Numbered from the stretch's first letter, positions 31,304 to 40,043 are shown. The stretch is DNA of 40,495 nucleotides from JBCCHY01 sp039028495 (GCA_039028495.1 JBCCHY010000005.1:1-40495); one strand, 5' to 3'. Notes: generated by a model from the sequence alone, not told the origin. Made by a program: numbers and translations.

Positions 31304-33025
31304 TTACTCCTGTTCCTTACAGCCTTGCGAGCCTTTATTATCATACGAACCTTCAGGCAGCACTCCACCAGTAGTCTCGATAAAGTGATCGTATGCAGCT
31401 TGATCAGCGAATACTCCACTTACAATGACGCCGAATCCGCCATCTATATCATTCTTCTTAGACAGGTCACACCATGTGCGAGTAATTGGCTGTGGGGTTG
31501 GAGTTGCTTCTGGTGTAGGAGATGGAGTTGGGCTCGGTGTTGCAGTTGGTGTAGCGCTAGGTGTAGGCTCTGGTGTAGGTGTTGGCGGGATCACACAGTC
31601 GTATCCCCCACCTGCTCGTGGCACAAGTATTGTACCTGCTGGTACTACATGTACCGGCTGACCGTTGTAGTAGCAAACTGTCTCAGGTGTAGGCTCTGGT
31701 GTAGGTGTATTAGTTGGAGTTACTTCTGGTGTAGGAGTAGTGACCGGTTTAACACATGTACCATCAGGTAGGACTATCCATCCCTGAGCTTCTGCAGTAG
31801 TTACCTCAACCTCTTGACCATCAATTATACAAACGTCGCCTACTTCTGGTGTAGGTGTTCCTTCAACTGTAGGTGTTTCGGTCGCGGGGACGGTACAGCC
31901 TACGATGATACCAGCCTCATTCGTTTCGAGATCCCAGCCTGCAGCTGCTGCTGCATCGATTTCGTAGTAGTTGCCGTCTGATCCTAAGCATAGTCCGGTT
32001 TCGCCAGTTTCACCACCTTCGTTACCACCACCAGTTTCACCGCCTGCTGGAGTACCGGGGTCGCTACTGTTCGTGGTGTCGGTAGCTGTTTCATTGCCAT
32101 CGTCTGGAGTGGATGTTCGCTCTGGTACCGGAGCAGTTGTTGAATCTGACGTAGTTGTTGTATCAGTTGATTCAGCTGCTTCACTTGTCTCCGCTGCAGT
32201 TGTGTCTTCACTGGTTTCAGTAGAATCATCAGATTCTGCGCTAGCGGCTTCAGATTCGGCATCACCACCTTCAGCGCTACGGTCTGACTCTGCAGACTCT
32301 GCTGCTGGCACTATCGCGAATAATACTGAATTGTTCCCGTTACTACCTATGAGTAGCTCCATGCCCTCATTTGATACATCAGCGCCAAAAGGTGCAAGCA
32401 TCCTTGAGTTATATGCTGCATTACCAAGTAGAGGTGCTGCATCCTGGATCTTTATTCTGCCGTCTTCACGAACAAAGGCGACTATTGCGTCTCCTTGCCT
32501 GGTGCTTGTGTAGTCACCATATCTAGTACTACTCTCTATGGCCCCGAAGGCTTCCGTACAGCCGTCTCGTAGCGCCTGTGCGTCGTTAGAATAAATCTCA
32601 TCTAGCTCTATGATTCTTGTATCTAAATCTCCCTGGTCAATGACCGAAGTTCGTAGTTCGTGGAATGCATTAATAACAGCTACAAACTCTGGGTTTTGAT
32701 TACCTCTTACCTGCAACCATTCGGTTAGAATCTTTTTTGCAGGTGCCTCTGGAAAGTCTCCAAGAATACTTGAGCCTGACAGGTGCTCACCCGAGGCTGC
32801 TTCGGTTACACAGAAGCTGGCTAGGTTACCACCAAAGTCAAATTCTATTGAACCCTCTCTATCAACTTGTGCTACTGGTGCTTGAGCTGACTCACCTGGC
32901 GTCTCAGCGTTATCATCTCCAAGCAACCCGCAACCGGTAAGTACGGTAGCTGCTGCTGCAGTTCCAAGTCCTAGTTTGAGTAGGTTGGCTCTTGCGCCAC
33001 TACCTAGTCCGTTGTGATTAGTCAT
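31304..33025 (-). CDS. Lipoprotein with Ser/Thr/Glu-rich stalk and Cys-bracketed repeat modules
   Basis: A hydrophobic leader ends in the lipobox LTGC (C32), so it is a membrane lipoprotein. An N-terminal domain (~50-245) includes IEFDFGGNLASFCVTEAASG. A long low-complexity Ser/Thr/Glu/Asp stalk (~246-340) follows. Three ~28-residue modules, each bounded by two cysteines (LCLGSDGNYY, VCIIDGQEVEV, VCYYNGQPVHV), are separated by Pro-Thr linkers (TPTPEPTP). A final domain contains WCDLSKKNDIDGGFG. It starts at an ATG preceded by AAGGAGGT at good distance, under a consensus promoter. A cell-surface stalked binding protein is likely, but the ligand is unknown. Confidence 0.82.
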   Translation of the reverse strand: MTNHNGLGSGARANLLKLGLGTAAAATVLTGCGLLGDDNAETPGESAQAPVAQVDREGSIEFDFGGNLASFCVTEAASGEHLSGSSILGDFPEAPAKKILTEWLQVRGNQNPEFVAVINAFHELRTSVIDQGDLDTRIIELDEIYSNDAQALRDGCTEAFGAIESSTRYGDYTSTRQGDAIVAFVREDGRIKIQDAAPLLGNAAYNSRMLAPFGADVSNEGMELLIGSNGNNSVLFAIVPAAESAESDRSAEGGDAESEAASAESDDSTETSEDTTAAETSEAAESTDTTTTSDSTTAPVPERTSTPDDGNETATDTTNSSDPGTPAGGETGGGNEGGETGETGLCLGSDGNYYEIDAAAAAGWDLETNEAGIIVGCTVPATETPTVEGTPTPEVGDVCIIDGQEVEVTTAEAQGWIVLPDGTCVKPVTTPTPEVTPTNTPTPEPTPETVCYYNGQPVHVVPAGTILVPRAGGGYDCVIPPTPTPEPTPSATPTATPSPTPSPTPEATPTPQPITRTWCDLSKKNDIDGGFGVIVSGVFADQAAYDHFIETTGGVLPEGSYDNKGSQGCKEQE

Positions 33026-33120
33026 GTCTCCATAACCTCCTTATAATTTCTCCTGTTTAAGAGCTAACTCTGGCCAGGAAAAACCTAGGTCCTAAAGCAT
33101 TCCACACTCTTATCTTTAAT

Positions 33121-33149
33121 ATAGTAACAAAAAGTTGCTAATTTGTCAA
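33121..33149 (-). promoter_or_regulatory. Strong promoter for the lipoprotein/surface-protein operon
   Basis: On the minus strand, TTGACA (33144-33149) and TACTAT (33121-33126) are 17 bases apart. The lipoprotein ATG is ~95 bases downstream with AAGGAGGT before it. It lies immediately after the DUF58 gene end, so this operon can be expressed apart from the MoxR cassette. The 5' leader of ~90 bases may hold control elements, but none was recognised. Confidence 0.65.
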
Positions 33150-33172
33150 TATACAATACTTAGCTTTATTTC

Positions 33173-33958
33173 TTATGCTTCTGTCAGTAGTTGGCGTAGC
33201 TGTTCATCCACTTGCTGTAACTCTGTGGATGCGTCAATAGTAACGTGGCGCATGCCCGACAGCACATTAGCTATGCGTTCTGATTTCCTGCGAGCAGTTT
33301 CGGCAAACTCTGCAGACAACCTAACCATTTCTGGATCATTGAAGCAGTTAGGGTATAAGCGCTGGTCCTGAGAAGTAGCTCGAATGATAACCAAATTCTG
33401 ACCTAGGATTTCAAATAATCCCTGTAGAGGTGACTCCCACTCAAAAGTATTGGAGTCGTGATCGTATTCATCTATGAACGCAGAGGCTACAAGGGTCACG
33501 TCGACATCATCACTAATACTATCCAACACGCTAGATAGCGGGTGGCTATCAATAACTTCAGCCAGCCTGCTGTCAGGAGCTATGTTAGTGCCTGAGTTGG
33601 CAGCTCTTACTATAACGTCATCGCTATCCCTATGAGCAATGTCGGCGATGCGCACACAAGTATCAGGAATGGCGTGCACCTGTGTAGGATTAGAGCGATG
33701 CTCCCTCTTGGCAACTACAGGCAACCCGCCACCTATGACCGTCTGTACGTGATCTATATCTGCCGGATTGTCTCCAGGTTGGAAATCTCGTATACCAACC
33801 ACTCTACCTCGGCCTCTCCTTACTCGTGGATTTCTTTGTCCGGCTCGTTTGTACCTCGCACGTGGAGAGCCTGGCTGATCAATACTAAAGCCCACATAAT
33901 CACCAGGAGCAATCAATCCACTACCGTCTGATTCATCCTGTTTTAATCTATTAAACAC
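33173..33958 (-). CDS. DUF58-family protein (partner of the MoxR ATPase)
   Basis: This 261-residue protein carries a recognisable DUF58 signature, GIRDFQPGDNPADIDHVQT (~56-74), preceded by a very basic stretch (ARYKRAGQRNPRVRRGRGR). Members of this family are usually encoded with a MoxR AAA+ ATPase and VWA proteins and may act as membrane-linked clients or adaptors. It has no membrane helices of its own and is shorter than common DUF58 proteins, which usually have an N-terminal helix pair. The 17-base gap from the MoxR stop supports one operon: BatA-like, MoxR, DUF58. Confidence 0.8.
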   Translation of the reverse strand: MFNRLKQDESDGSGLIAPGDYVGFSIDQPGSPRARYKRAGQRNPRVRRGRGRVVGIRDFQPGDNPADIDHVQTVIGGGLPVVAKREHRSNPTQVHAIPDTCVRIADIAHRDSDDVIVRAANSGTNIAPDSRLAEVIDSHPLSSVLDSISDDVDVTLVASAFIDEYDHDSNTFEWESPLQGLFEILGQNLVIIRATSQDQRLYPNCFNDPEMVRLSAEFAETARRKSERIANVLSGMRHVTIDASTELQQVDEQLRQLLTEA

Positions 33959-33975
33959 TGCGGCTCACTCCTAGT

Positions 33976-35124
33976 CTAAGCTACTAAGCTTGTTGCTACC
34001 GCATCGAGATCGTGGAGCTTACTGTCTGAAAGGCTGGGTACCTGATATGTATCATCTAGACTTGGGTACAATCTCCTCATCAACTTGAGACCCAACCTAC
34101 CTATAGTCTTGTTAACGATTACCATCTCTAAATGCTGATCGATATCTGTCCTTAGCTCGGTCTCAACAGTACTTCTGGCTTGGTCGGTTAAGCTGACTCT
34201 GGCACCATAAGTGAGTGGTGCAGCAGCTGCCAGCATTGATGTAGCTAATGCTGATTGGCTAAAGTCCAACTCTCCATGACCATTTGCTATAGCAAATACT
34301 ATTGCAGCTCTGCGTAGCTGCTCAGCGGCACGGCCATCACTAACATCTAGATCAAGCATGCCTGATCTAACAAGTGAGATTTCAAGCTGCTTCATAAACG
34401 CATGGTGTCTGTCTGTGCCTTCGTAGAACATATCTGCTGCAGCATCAACCTCTCTAGAGGCTGCCACTCTTTCAGCTGCACTAGGCAAGCTTGAGTGAGG
34501 ATTTATATTCAATCTTTTTCCCTGCTGGTACCTCTGATAGTCTAGGTCTGAGCTCAGAACACCATGATCACTAACAAGCCGTATCGGGAATCTCCAGCCG
34601 AGGTTATTGTCTAACCCTACTATTGTTTCAGCATCCATATCTTGAGGGTTAGCCGTTGCATAAACAAACACTCCTTCTGCTGGAGCGACATGACTGTTTA
34701 TGGGTTCCATATCTCCTGACCTAGTGTCAATTACACCGGAGATCATCTGTTGGTTATGCTGCCTGTTAATTTCATCGACGCCAATGTTTGGCTGTGTAGC
34801 TGTATATGCGTCGTAGATAGCTGGTATTGTGACCTCCTTTACTGCACCGTCAGAAGTAGACTCACCCATAATAGTGCCTCCAAAAGCCTGATACTTGGTA
34901 GTCTCTGGATCAAGCTTTTTCATAGACCAACTACCCATCATTGCCTCACCGAAGGCAGTCTTACCAGAACCACCAGACCCTACACGAAAAATAGATGATT
35001 TGATGCCTGTAACTCCTGAGGCTGTCCCAATCCTGTTTTGAGGGGTTAACAATATGCCTTGCGCATGCACCCTTTCTGCAGTTTGCCTAAACAGGTTTTG
35101 ACTATGTCTTAAATTAGTTCTCAT
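33976..35124 (-). CDS. MoxR-family AAA+ ATPase
   Basis: MoxR ATPases are thought to remodel or activate VWA-containing and other exported proteins. The 382-residue protein has Walker A GSGGSGKT (residues 49-56), Walker B with IGVDEINR (D117, E118), a sensor-1 strand ending ATANP (N159), and an arginine-finger-like GWRFPIRL segment. The family norm is GPPGxGKT or GxPGLGKT, so the GSGGSGKT loop is a variant. Its start overlaps the BatA-like stop by one base (TAATG). An AAGGAGGAG ribosome-binding site is formed by the Arg codons at the end of the upstream gene, which indicates tight coupling. Confidence 0.87.
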   Translation of the reverse strand: MRTNLRHSQNLFRQTAERVHAQGILLTPQNRIGTASGVTGIKSSIFRVGSGGSGKTAFGEAMMGSWSMKKLDPETTKYQAFGGTIMGESTSDGAVKEVTIPAIYDAYTATQPNIGVDEINRQHNQQMISGVIDTRSGDMEPINSHVAPAEGVFVYATANPQDMDAETIVGLDNNLGWRFPIRLVSDHGVLSSDLDYQRYQQGKRLNINPHSSLPSAAERVAASREVDAAADMFYEGTDRHHAFMKQLEISLVRSGMLDLDVSDGRAAEQLRRAAIVFAIANGHGELDFSQSALATSMLAAAAPLTYGARVSLTDQARSTVETELRTDIDQHLEMVIVNKTIGRLGLKLMRRLYPSLDDTYQVPSLSDSKLHDLDAVATSLVA

Positions 35125-36194
35125 TATTGTCTCCTCCTTCTAAAAGGTCTTATGGCTCGGTCGTATAGGTTCATGCCGGCCATAAACACTAGCCCCACGA
35201 TACCTATCGTTGATGTTGCAGTAAAAGGTTCCCGGACCGGCTCTTTGTTAACCCTTGTTTCTACGAATTCGTTAATAACATCACTCACTTCGGCAGCAGA
35301 TGTTGCTCTGGCAGTTACTATCTGGGGATGCTCGATACTACCACCTACAGTGTAGGTTGTCCCTCCGTAGACGCCTTCGCCGGGTATGCCTAGATTGATA
35401 AGTAATGTGTTGTTATCATCACCTAGCTGCTGTCTGGTCAACACATATTCAACTAGCTCGTCAGTTGCATCCTGACCAGCTGTCTCTCCTGGCAACGGAT
35501 TTAGAATCACGCTGTGACTGGTTTCTGCAGTTGCTGCAAGTGCAGCACCAAAGTTCGGGGTATCATCAATAACACTCAAGTTATCTCGTGTAAAAATCTC
35601 ATCCTGTAGAGTACTTTCTGCTTGGGTCCTGCGGCTATCCGCGTCACCTTCTAGCCTGAGATTAACAGTAGTACCAAAGCCTGCGTATATATCGACGGGC
35701 ACTTGAGATGTATCAAAAACACCACCTTCTGCAATCACACCATCAAGCGCTGAAGCGATTATATAGTTATCCTCACCGTATATGTTTGGCATCGACCCAG
35801 CTAGTGAAGGTATACCGCCCATGGCAACTATACCAACGCGCTCACTAGGATCTGTCTGGGGCTCGACAGTATACGGGTTAGCCAGATTAGCTATGAGGCC
35901 GAATGCTACTAAGCTAGCCGCTCCGATAGCCGTACCTAGTCTACTGCGCTCTTTGCGCTGGACGTTTGACATTTGACCTCTAGTATTCATATCAATATCA
36001 GATATTCTGTCGAGATCTTCTTCATGGGACCTACGTAGCTTGAGGTCCCCGAGATAACCTGCCGCACTGATCGCAACAGCAGCGGCTACGCCTACGGCTA
36101 AATACTGCGGTGACTCAAACCCATCAGGTAACACATCTAAAGTAGCTACGTTGTGACGCGCTACAGCATGCTGAACTGTTGATATACCTCTCAT
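35124..36194 (-). CDS. BatA-like membrane protein with a degenerate VWA-type domain
   Basis: The architecture is two N-terminal membrane helices (~31-49 and ~86-106), an extracytoplasmic domain (~115-323) and a C-terminal helix (~328-345) followed by RPFRRRRQ. This matches the BatA/BatB layout of MoxR-linked VWA proteins. Where a VWA domain would have the metal-binding DxSxS, this protein reads GIVAMGGIPSLAGSM (121-135), so the MIDAS site appears lost or replaced. The ATG at 36194 was chosen over the upstream TTG at 36233, because the TTG lies inside the -35 box of a good promoter whose start point falls almost on this ATG. MoxR follows directly. Identification as a VWA protein rests on topology and context. 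Confidence 0.65.
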   Translation of the reverse strand: MRGISTVQHAVARHNVATLDVLPDGFESPQYLAVGVAAAVAISAAGYLGDLKLRRSHEEDLDRISDIDMNTRGQMSNVQRKERSRLGTAIGAASLVAFGLIANLANPYTVEPQTDPSERVGIVAMGGIPSLAGSMPNIYGEDNYIIASALDGVIAEGGVFDTSQVPVDIYAGFGTTVNLRLEGDADSRRTQAESTLQDEIFTRDNLSVIDDTPNFGAALAATAETSHSVILNPLPGETAGQDATDELVEYVLTRQQLGDDNNTLLINLGIPGEGVYGGTTYTVGGSIEHPQIVTARATSAAEVSDVINEFVETRVNKEPVREPFTATSTIGIVGLVFMAGMNLYDRAIRPFRRRRQ

Positions 36195-36204
36195 GTCGAA
36201 ATAT

Positions 36205-36233
36205 ATACTATCACAAATTTGATTATTTTGCAA
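36205..36233 (-). promoter_or_regulatory. Promoter of the BatA-like/MoxR/DUF58 cassette, near-leaderless
   Basis: On the minus strand, TTGCAA (36228-36233) and TAGTAT (36205-36210) are 17 bases apart. The ATG at 36194 begins 10 bases beyond the -10 box, leaving a leader of 0-4 bases. Confidence 0.6.
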
Positions 36234-36242
36234 GCATTAGTT

Positions 36243-38399
36243 TTATAATTTTATCTTGCTGGTCGGTAGTGTGAACCCGAAGGTGCTGCCTTTGCCATGT
36301 TTGGACTTAAATATGATCGAACCACCCTGGGCCACGATCACTTTGCGGGCCATATAGAGACCTAAGCCCGTGCCGTCTGGACGAGCTTTGCGGGCATTGC
36401 TAGCTCTATAGAATTTAGTAAACAGATTTGGAGCGTCCTCTTTACTAACACCTATGCCTGTATCTGTTACCGTAAACGTCAGTTTAGACCGAGTAGCCTT
36501 GAGATCCACAGTAATAGTGCCGCCCTTTGGTGTGTAGTAGACAGCATTATCTATGAAATTCATGATCACTTGGCGAGTTTTTGTCTCGTCTAGATTGAAT
36601 TCTGGAAAATCTTTGGGTTTTTTGTATTTGATAGCTAGCCCGCGCACTGCAGCTGTTTCTTTGAGCTGGCCTATTTCGCCTGCAACCAGCTCGGCAACGT
36701 TAGTCGGGCCCCTATCGATCACGAACTTACCTGTTCGCAGTCTGCTAACGTTGAGTAGGTCAGCTATCAGATAGACCATGCGCTGTGAAGATACAAATGC
36801 CTGGTCGAGTAGCTCTGCTTGCTGTTTGCTGATCTTGCCGGCGTCGCCTTCCATCACCATGCTGATGTAGCCTTTTATGCTCGTCAGGGGTGTCCGTAAC
36901 TGATGCGAAGCCATGCTGATGAACTCGTCTTTGGCTTCATCCAGCGCCTTAAGCTTTTCGTTACTCTTTTGGAGCTTACGGGTAGCACTCTCAATCTCTT
37001 TCTGCAGCGTCTCGTTAAACTTCTCTATCTGCTCGAACTTCTCAGCATTTTGGAGTGCAAGACTAATCTCGTTCACAGCCGTATCTATCAGCTGTCTGTC
37101 TCGTTGGCTATAGGGGCTACCACTTCTCTTGGGGCCCAATAACAAAATGCCTGCGACCTCTTGATTATTCTTTAGCTTAACAGATATAGAAACGTTATGA
37201 CTACGTAAACTTCTAAGCAGCTTATCGAGGCTAGAGTCTATTCCTTCGTCTTCGAGATCATCAGAAACCAGCAAGCTCTCGCTATACGAGCCGATATCCT
37301 CAATCAACTTTAATCGCTGACGGACTCTGAGGCCATCGTCCCCCTGCACCTTGTATATCTCTCCTTGGTCATCAAATATACTCAGTGATGAGAAGCTAGG
37401 CCTAAACACAGTTTCTAGCTCATCTATGAAGCTCTGTGACAAAGCATCGACGTCTTTGCCGCTAACAGATAGATCAACAACCCTCTTGATCACCTCCTGA
37501 GGTGAATAATCAGAACGGTAAAAAACAGAGTGCGTAAAACTGTTTACTAGCGGCTGAACATACCTAATAGAGATAACCACTATTACCACCAGAGCAAACA
37601 ACGCCAATTGCTCTCTCTTATCCAGCTCGATTTCCAGTAGATTTTCGAGGACAAAGATAGATAGCAGAATATATAGCGACGCAAGAATCAGGGTTAAGAA
37701 TAAATAGCCTAACGACCGCACAACGATGAGTCTCACGTCTAAGAACCCGTGCTTGATGATTGCATAGGCCAAAAAGGCAGTCAGCAGAACCGAAGAGAAA
37801 GGAGAGAGATCATTGTATTGATTGTTACCCGTAAAGTTAGGTAAAACAACCGTTGTTATCATCGCCAGCACAAATGCCATTACATAGCCTGTTAGGATTA
37901 TCAGCGCTTGCTGTTTGTTGTAGCTACTCGCATTTCTGTACATCCCCACCAGCCGTACTATTGAGTATCCTGCTACAAAGAATATCCAGGCAACTGCCAA
38001 CGGGTAGAACCAGCCTCTGTCGGGTATGATCAAACCATCACTCCGTTCGACTGACATTGTGACGAAGGGGCTAAAGATGCTCATATAGCCTACGACTAAA
38101 CTGACTATCGCACCGATGTAAAAAGTATTTTTCTGTATCTTTTCATTTACTAAAGAGCCAATGAACACATATAGACTAAGTGCCATCACCAGGGCAAACA
38201 CAAATAGGAGTCGGAAGTGATGAATAAGCAGCGACTCACTCGTAAAGTCCAAAAACACTCCAGTTAGCCAGAGTGAGCTTGATAGCGCGTATACTAGAAA
38301 AGCCCAGCTCGTTTTTCTCTTTGTCCCCCTGATAAGAATGAGAGTTGACAGCAGTAGCGCAAAGAAAACTATTAACGTGTAAAGAAAGGTTATTAGCAC
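36243..38399 (-). CDS. Membrane sensor histidine kinase (multi-TM, GAF, HisKA, HATPase)
   Basis: This 718-residue two-component sensor has an N-terminal membrane region of about seven to eight helices (~1-285), then a GAF-like domain (~310-455) and a coiled-coil linker (~455-490). The dimerisation/phosphoacceptor motif is SHQLRTPL (H499), and the ATPase domain shows the N box (NFIDNAVYYTPKGG), G1 (DTGIGV), F box (LFTKFYRA) and G2 (GTGLGLYMARK). All catalytic boxes are present. The membrane layout resembles 7TM-type sensor kinases and the ligand is unknown. It overlaps the end of the upstream GNAT-like gene by 7 bases. A receiver protein on the opposite strand, 1.3 kb away, is a possible partner. 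Confidence 0.92.
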   Translation of the reverse strand: MLITFLYTLIVFFALLLSTLILIRGTKRKTSWAFLVYALSSSLWLTGVFLDFTSESLLIHHFRLLFVFALVMALSLYVFIGSLVNEKIQKNTFYIGAIVSLVVGYMSIFSPFVTMSVERSDGLIIPDRGWFYPLAVAWIFFVAGYSIVRLVGMYRNASSYNKQQALIILTGYVMAFVLAMITTVVLPNFTGNNQYNDLSPFSSVLLTAFLAYAIIKHGFLDVRLIVVRSLGYLFLTLILASLYILLSIFVLENLLEIELDKREQLALFALVVIVVISIRYVQPLVNSFTHSVFYRSDYSPQEVIKRVVDLSVSGKDVDALSQSFIDELETVFRPSFSSLSIFDDQGEIYKVQGDDGLRVRQRLKLIEDIGSYSESLLVSDDLEDEGIDSSLDKLLRSLRSHNVSISVKLKNNQEVAGILLLGPKRSGSPYSQRDRQLIDTAVNEISLALQNAEKFEQIEKFNETLQKEIESATRKLQKSNEKLKALDEAKDEFISMASHQLRTPLTSIKGYISMVMEGDAGKISKQQAELLDQAFVSSQRMVYLIADLLNVSRLRTGKFVIDRGPTNVAELVAGEIGQLKETAAVRGLAIKYKKPKDFPEFNLDETKTRQVIMNFIDNAVYYTPKGGTITVDLKATRSKLTFTVTDTGIGVSKEDAPNLFTKFYRASNARKARPDGTGLGLYMARKVIVAQGGSIIFKSKHGKGSTFGFTLPTSKIKL

Positions 38400-39052
38400 G
38401 GACGCAACACCTCTCTACGCAATAGTCTATACGCAAATGGTAGTTTTTCTGGTTTGTTTACGTCTATTTTCACTGGGTGTACGATATTCTCTCCGTGGCC
38501 GATTTTGTACGGCTTGGCGATTTCCGTTGAAAATGGTCCCATAAATATCTTGAACCTCCTGTAAGGCTGGTCGGTTACTACACTGTACGCTTCCAGAGAA
38601 TTACTCTCGCAATACTTCATCATATGGAGGATCAGCGCGGGAACCACTAGACCATTGGCGCCCGACTCTTTTACTGCACCACTAAGCTCTGCATAACCTA
38701 CAGATTTTGTTTTGGTATTTAGGCTGACACCTTTTGAAATCTGTAGATCTTGTACGTCCATGGAGCTAATTACACGCGCAGCACACAGAACGTGGCCTCT
38801 TCTGACAAATCCAAAATATGTAGATAGCTCTACATAAGGATCGGTTTTCTTGTTTAGCACCCCTTGCGGAGTGACCTGAGCTGGATTGACATTACCGTGC
38901 TTGAGATAAATCTTTGCCTGGAGTTGACGAGCTCTTAAAATATTGTCCGCATCTGAGAGCGTTCTGATCCTGCCCATGGCTAGCTGCAAACGATAATATC
39001 CGAGTAGAACAAGCACCTGCATAAGCCCCAGCCTATGTTTATTTTTTAGCAT
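38393..39052 (-). CDS. GNAT-like / N-acyl amino acid synthase-like protein (tentative)
   Basis: This is a 219-residue protein from the ATG at 39052. I chose this start because it directly precedes the conserved-looking region and sits next to the divergent gene. Features such as RARQLQAKIYLKHG, FGFVRRGHVLCAARVISS and GLVVPALILHMMKYCESNSL recall the acyltransferase fold of autoinducer synthase and FeeM-like proteins, but no diagnostic motif confirms it. A TATAAT box at 39062-39067 leaves only 9 bases before the ATG. It is co-transcribed with the histidine kinase (7-base overlap) and is divergent from plsC with a 35-base gap, so a lipid- or signal-related role is conceivable. Confidence 0.55.
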   Translation of the reverse strand: MLKNKHRLGLMQVLVLLGYYRLQLAMGRIRTLSDADNILRARQLQAKIYLKHGNVNPAQVTPQGVLNKKTDPYVELSTYFGFVRRGHVLCAARVISSMDVQDLQISKGVSLNTKTKSVGYAELSGAVKESGANGLVVPALILHMMKYCESNSLEAYSVVTDQPYRRFKIFMGPFSTEIAKPYKIGHGENIVHPVKIDVNKPEKLPFAYRLLRREVLRPC

Positions 39053-39061
39053 AACTACTTT

Positions 39062-39067
39062 ATTATA
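39062..39067 (-). promoter_or_regulatory. -10 box of the GNAT-like/histidine kinase operon
   Basis: Perfect TATAAT on the minus strand, 9 bases before the chosen ATG; no clear -35 box is seen. In the 35-base divergent gap the plus strand reads TATTAT, so both directions may share this AT-rich centre. Confidence 0.4.
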
Positions 39068-39087
39068 CCTCGGAACGTAAAAACAAA

Positions 39088-39669
39088 ATGAATACAAAAA
39101 CCGTAAAAATAACCCAAACTCTGACCTATATTTTATTTTGGCCGATACTGTATGTTTTTGGCAGCAGACTCGACTCTTCGCGTACGAGCAATTCAGCCAC
39201 AATTATTGCCTGCAATCATGTGTCTGTCTTGGATTTCTTGGCGGTTCCAGGATCCATAAGGTTTAGAAATTATCTATCATCTAGCACATATTATTTCATG
39301 ACAGCTAACAGGTTTTTAAACACACCAATAACTGGATGGGCGCTACTAGCCAACGGTGGGTTCCGGGCAAAGCCACACAGAAACAGCCTAGTGGGCGTAG
39401 AGCGGGCTGTTGAAATCCTCAAGCACAGAGGCAACGTCATAATGTTCCCTGAGGGAGGCTTCCCAATAAATGGTAAGCCTCGTGCTGCTCGTCCTGGAAT
39501 CGAAAAGATTATTGACCAAACCAGCGCTAAAGTGCTGCCCGTATTTATTGAAAAGTCCAAACTGGGTCCTCTAACCCGTGTTAGAACAACTGTCGGGCAG
39601 AGATTTAACGCAAATGGTATGAGCGCTAAGCAGATAATGGACAAGGTATACAGCATAAAGCGGGTATAA
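39088..39669 (+). CDS. plsC: 1-acyl-sn-glycerol-3-phosphate acyltransferase (PlsC family)
   Basis: Enzymes of this family add the second acyl chain to lysophosphatidate in membrane phospholipid synthesis. The 193-residue protein has an N-terminal hydrophobic segment (LTYILFWPILYVFG). The catalytic motif NHVSVLD has H44 and D49 in the HX4D spacing, and the glycerophosphate-binding FPEGG is at ~120-124 with E122. It is short compared with E. coli PlsC (about 245 residues), which is common in reduced genomes. It heads a plus-strand operon with the response regulator (8-base gap) and murD (1-base gap). An exact acyl substrate cannot be read; a scavenging or lysolipid acyltransferase is an alternative. 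Confidence 0.85.
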   Translation: MNTKTVKITQTLTYILFWPILYVFGSRLDSSRTSNSATIIACNHVSVLDFLAVPGSIRFRNYLSSSTYYFMTANRFLNTPITGWALLANGGFRAKPHRNSLVGVERAVEILKHRGNVIMFPEGGFPINGKPRAARPGIEKIIDQTSAKVLPVFIEKSKLGPLTRVRTTVGQRFNANGMSAKQIMDKVYSIKRV

Positions 39670-39677
39670 TAACTGTC

Positions 39678-40043
39678 ATGAAAGTTGCCATAGTTGAAGA
39701 TGATGCTGCGATTGCTCAGATGTACCGGATCAAGTTCGAGGCACTCGAATGGGAGGTCCACACGGCCGAAAACGGTAAAGCCGGCATCGCCATGATCGAA
39801 GAGCTCATGCCAGATATAGTGTTGCTTGATCTTATGATGCCTGAGATGAATGGCGATGAGATGCTAGAGCTCATGCGCAAAACTGCCTGGGGCAAAGATA
39901 TTAAAGTAATCATACTTACCAATATGGGAGAGTCAGAGGCCCCAAAAAGCCTCAAAACCCTAGGTGTAGAGGCCTTCATCGTTAAAGCCGACATGACCCC
40001 CCGCCAGGTAGCAGAGCTAGTCAAAGAAAAGGTTAAGTCCTAG
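39678..40043 (+). CDS. Single-domain response regulator (CheY-like receiver)
   Basis: The 121-residue protein is a lone receiver domain: acidic pair D8-D9, phosphoacceptor D51 in VLLDLMMP, a switch-type threonine at T81 (ILTN) and conserved lysine K103 (IVKAD). It has no DNA-binding output domain, so it must act through protein contacts or phosphotransfer. A TATAAT at 39665-39670 overlaps the plsC stop and ends 7 bases before the ATG, suggesting it can also be made from a leaderless transcript. The nearest kinase is the divergent membrane histidine kinase at 36243-38399. Confidence 0.9.
   Translation: MKVAIVEDDAAIAQMYRIKFEALEWEVHTAENGKAGIAMIEELMPDIVLLDLMMPEMNGDEMLELMRKTAWGKDIKVIILTNMGESEAPKSLKTLGVEAFIVKADMTPRQVAELVKEKVKS

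Noticed and set aside
31425..32513. Long plus-strand open frames opposite the lipoprotein gene
   Set aside because: They mirror the low-complexity Ser/Thr/Pro codons of the lipoprotein and have Val/Gly/Ser-repeat composition typical of antisense shadows.
33121..33172. Phage or CRISPR-like repeats in intergenic DNA
   Set aside because: No regularly spaced direct repeats with unique spacers were found anywhere. This gap is fully explained by a promoter.
39053..39202. Longer N-terminus for the 219-residue GNAT-like protein
   Set aside because: It would run through the divergent plsC start region and past a TATAAT box placed right before the ATG at 39052.
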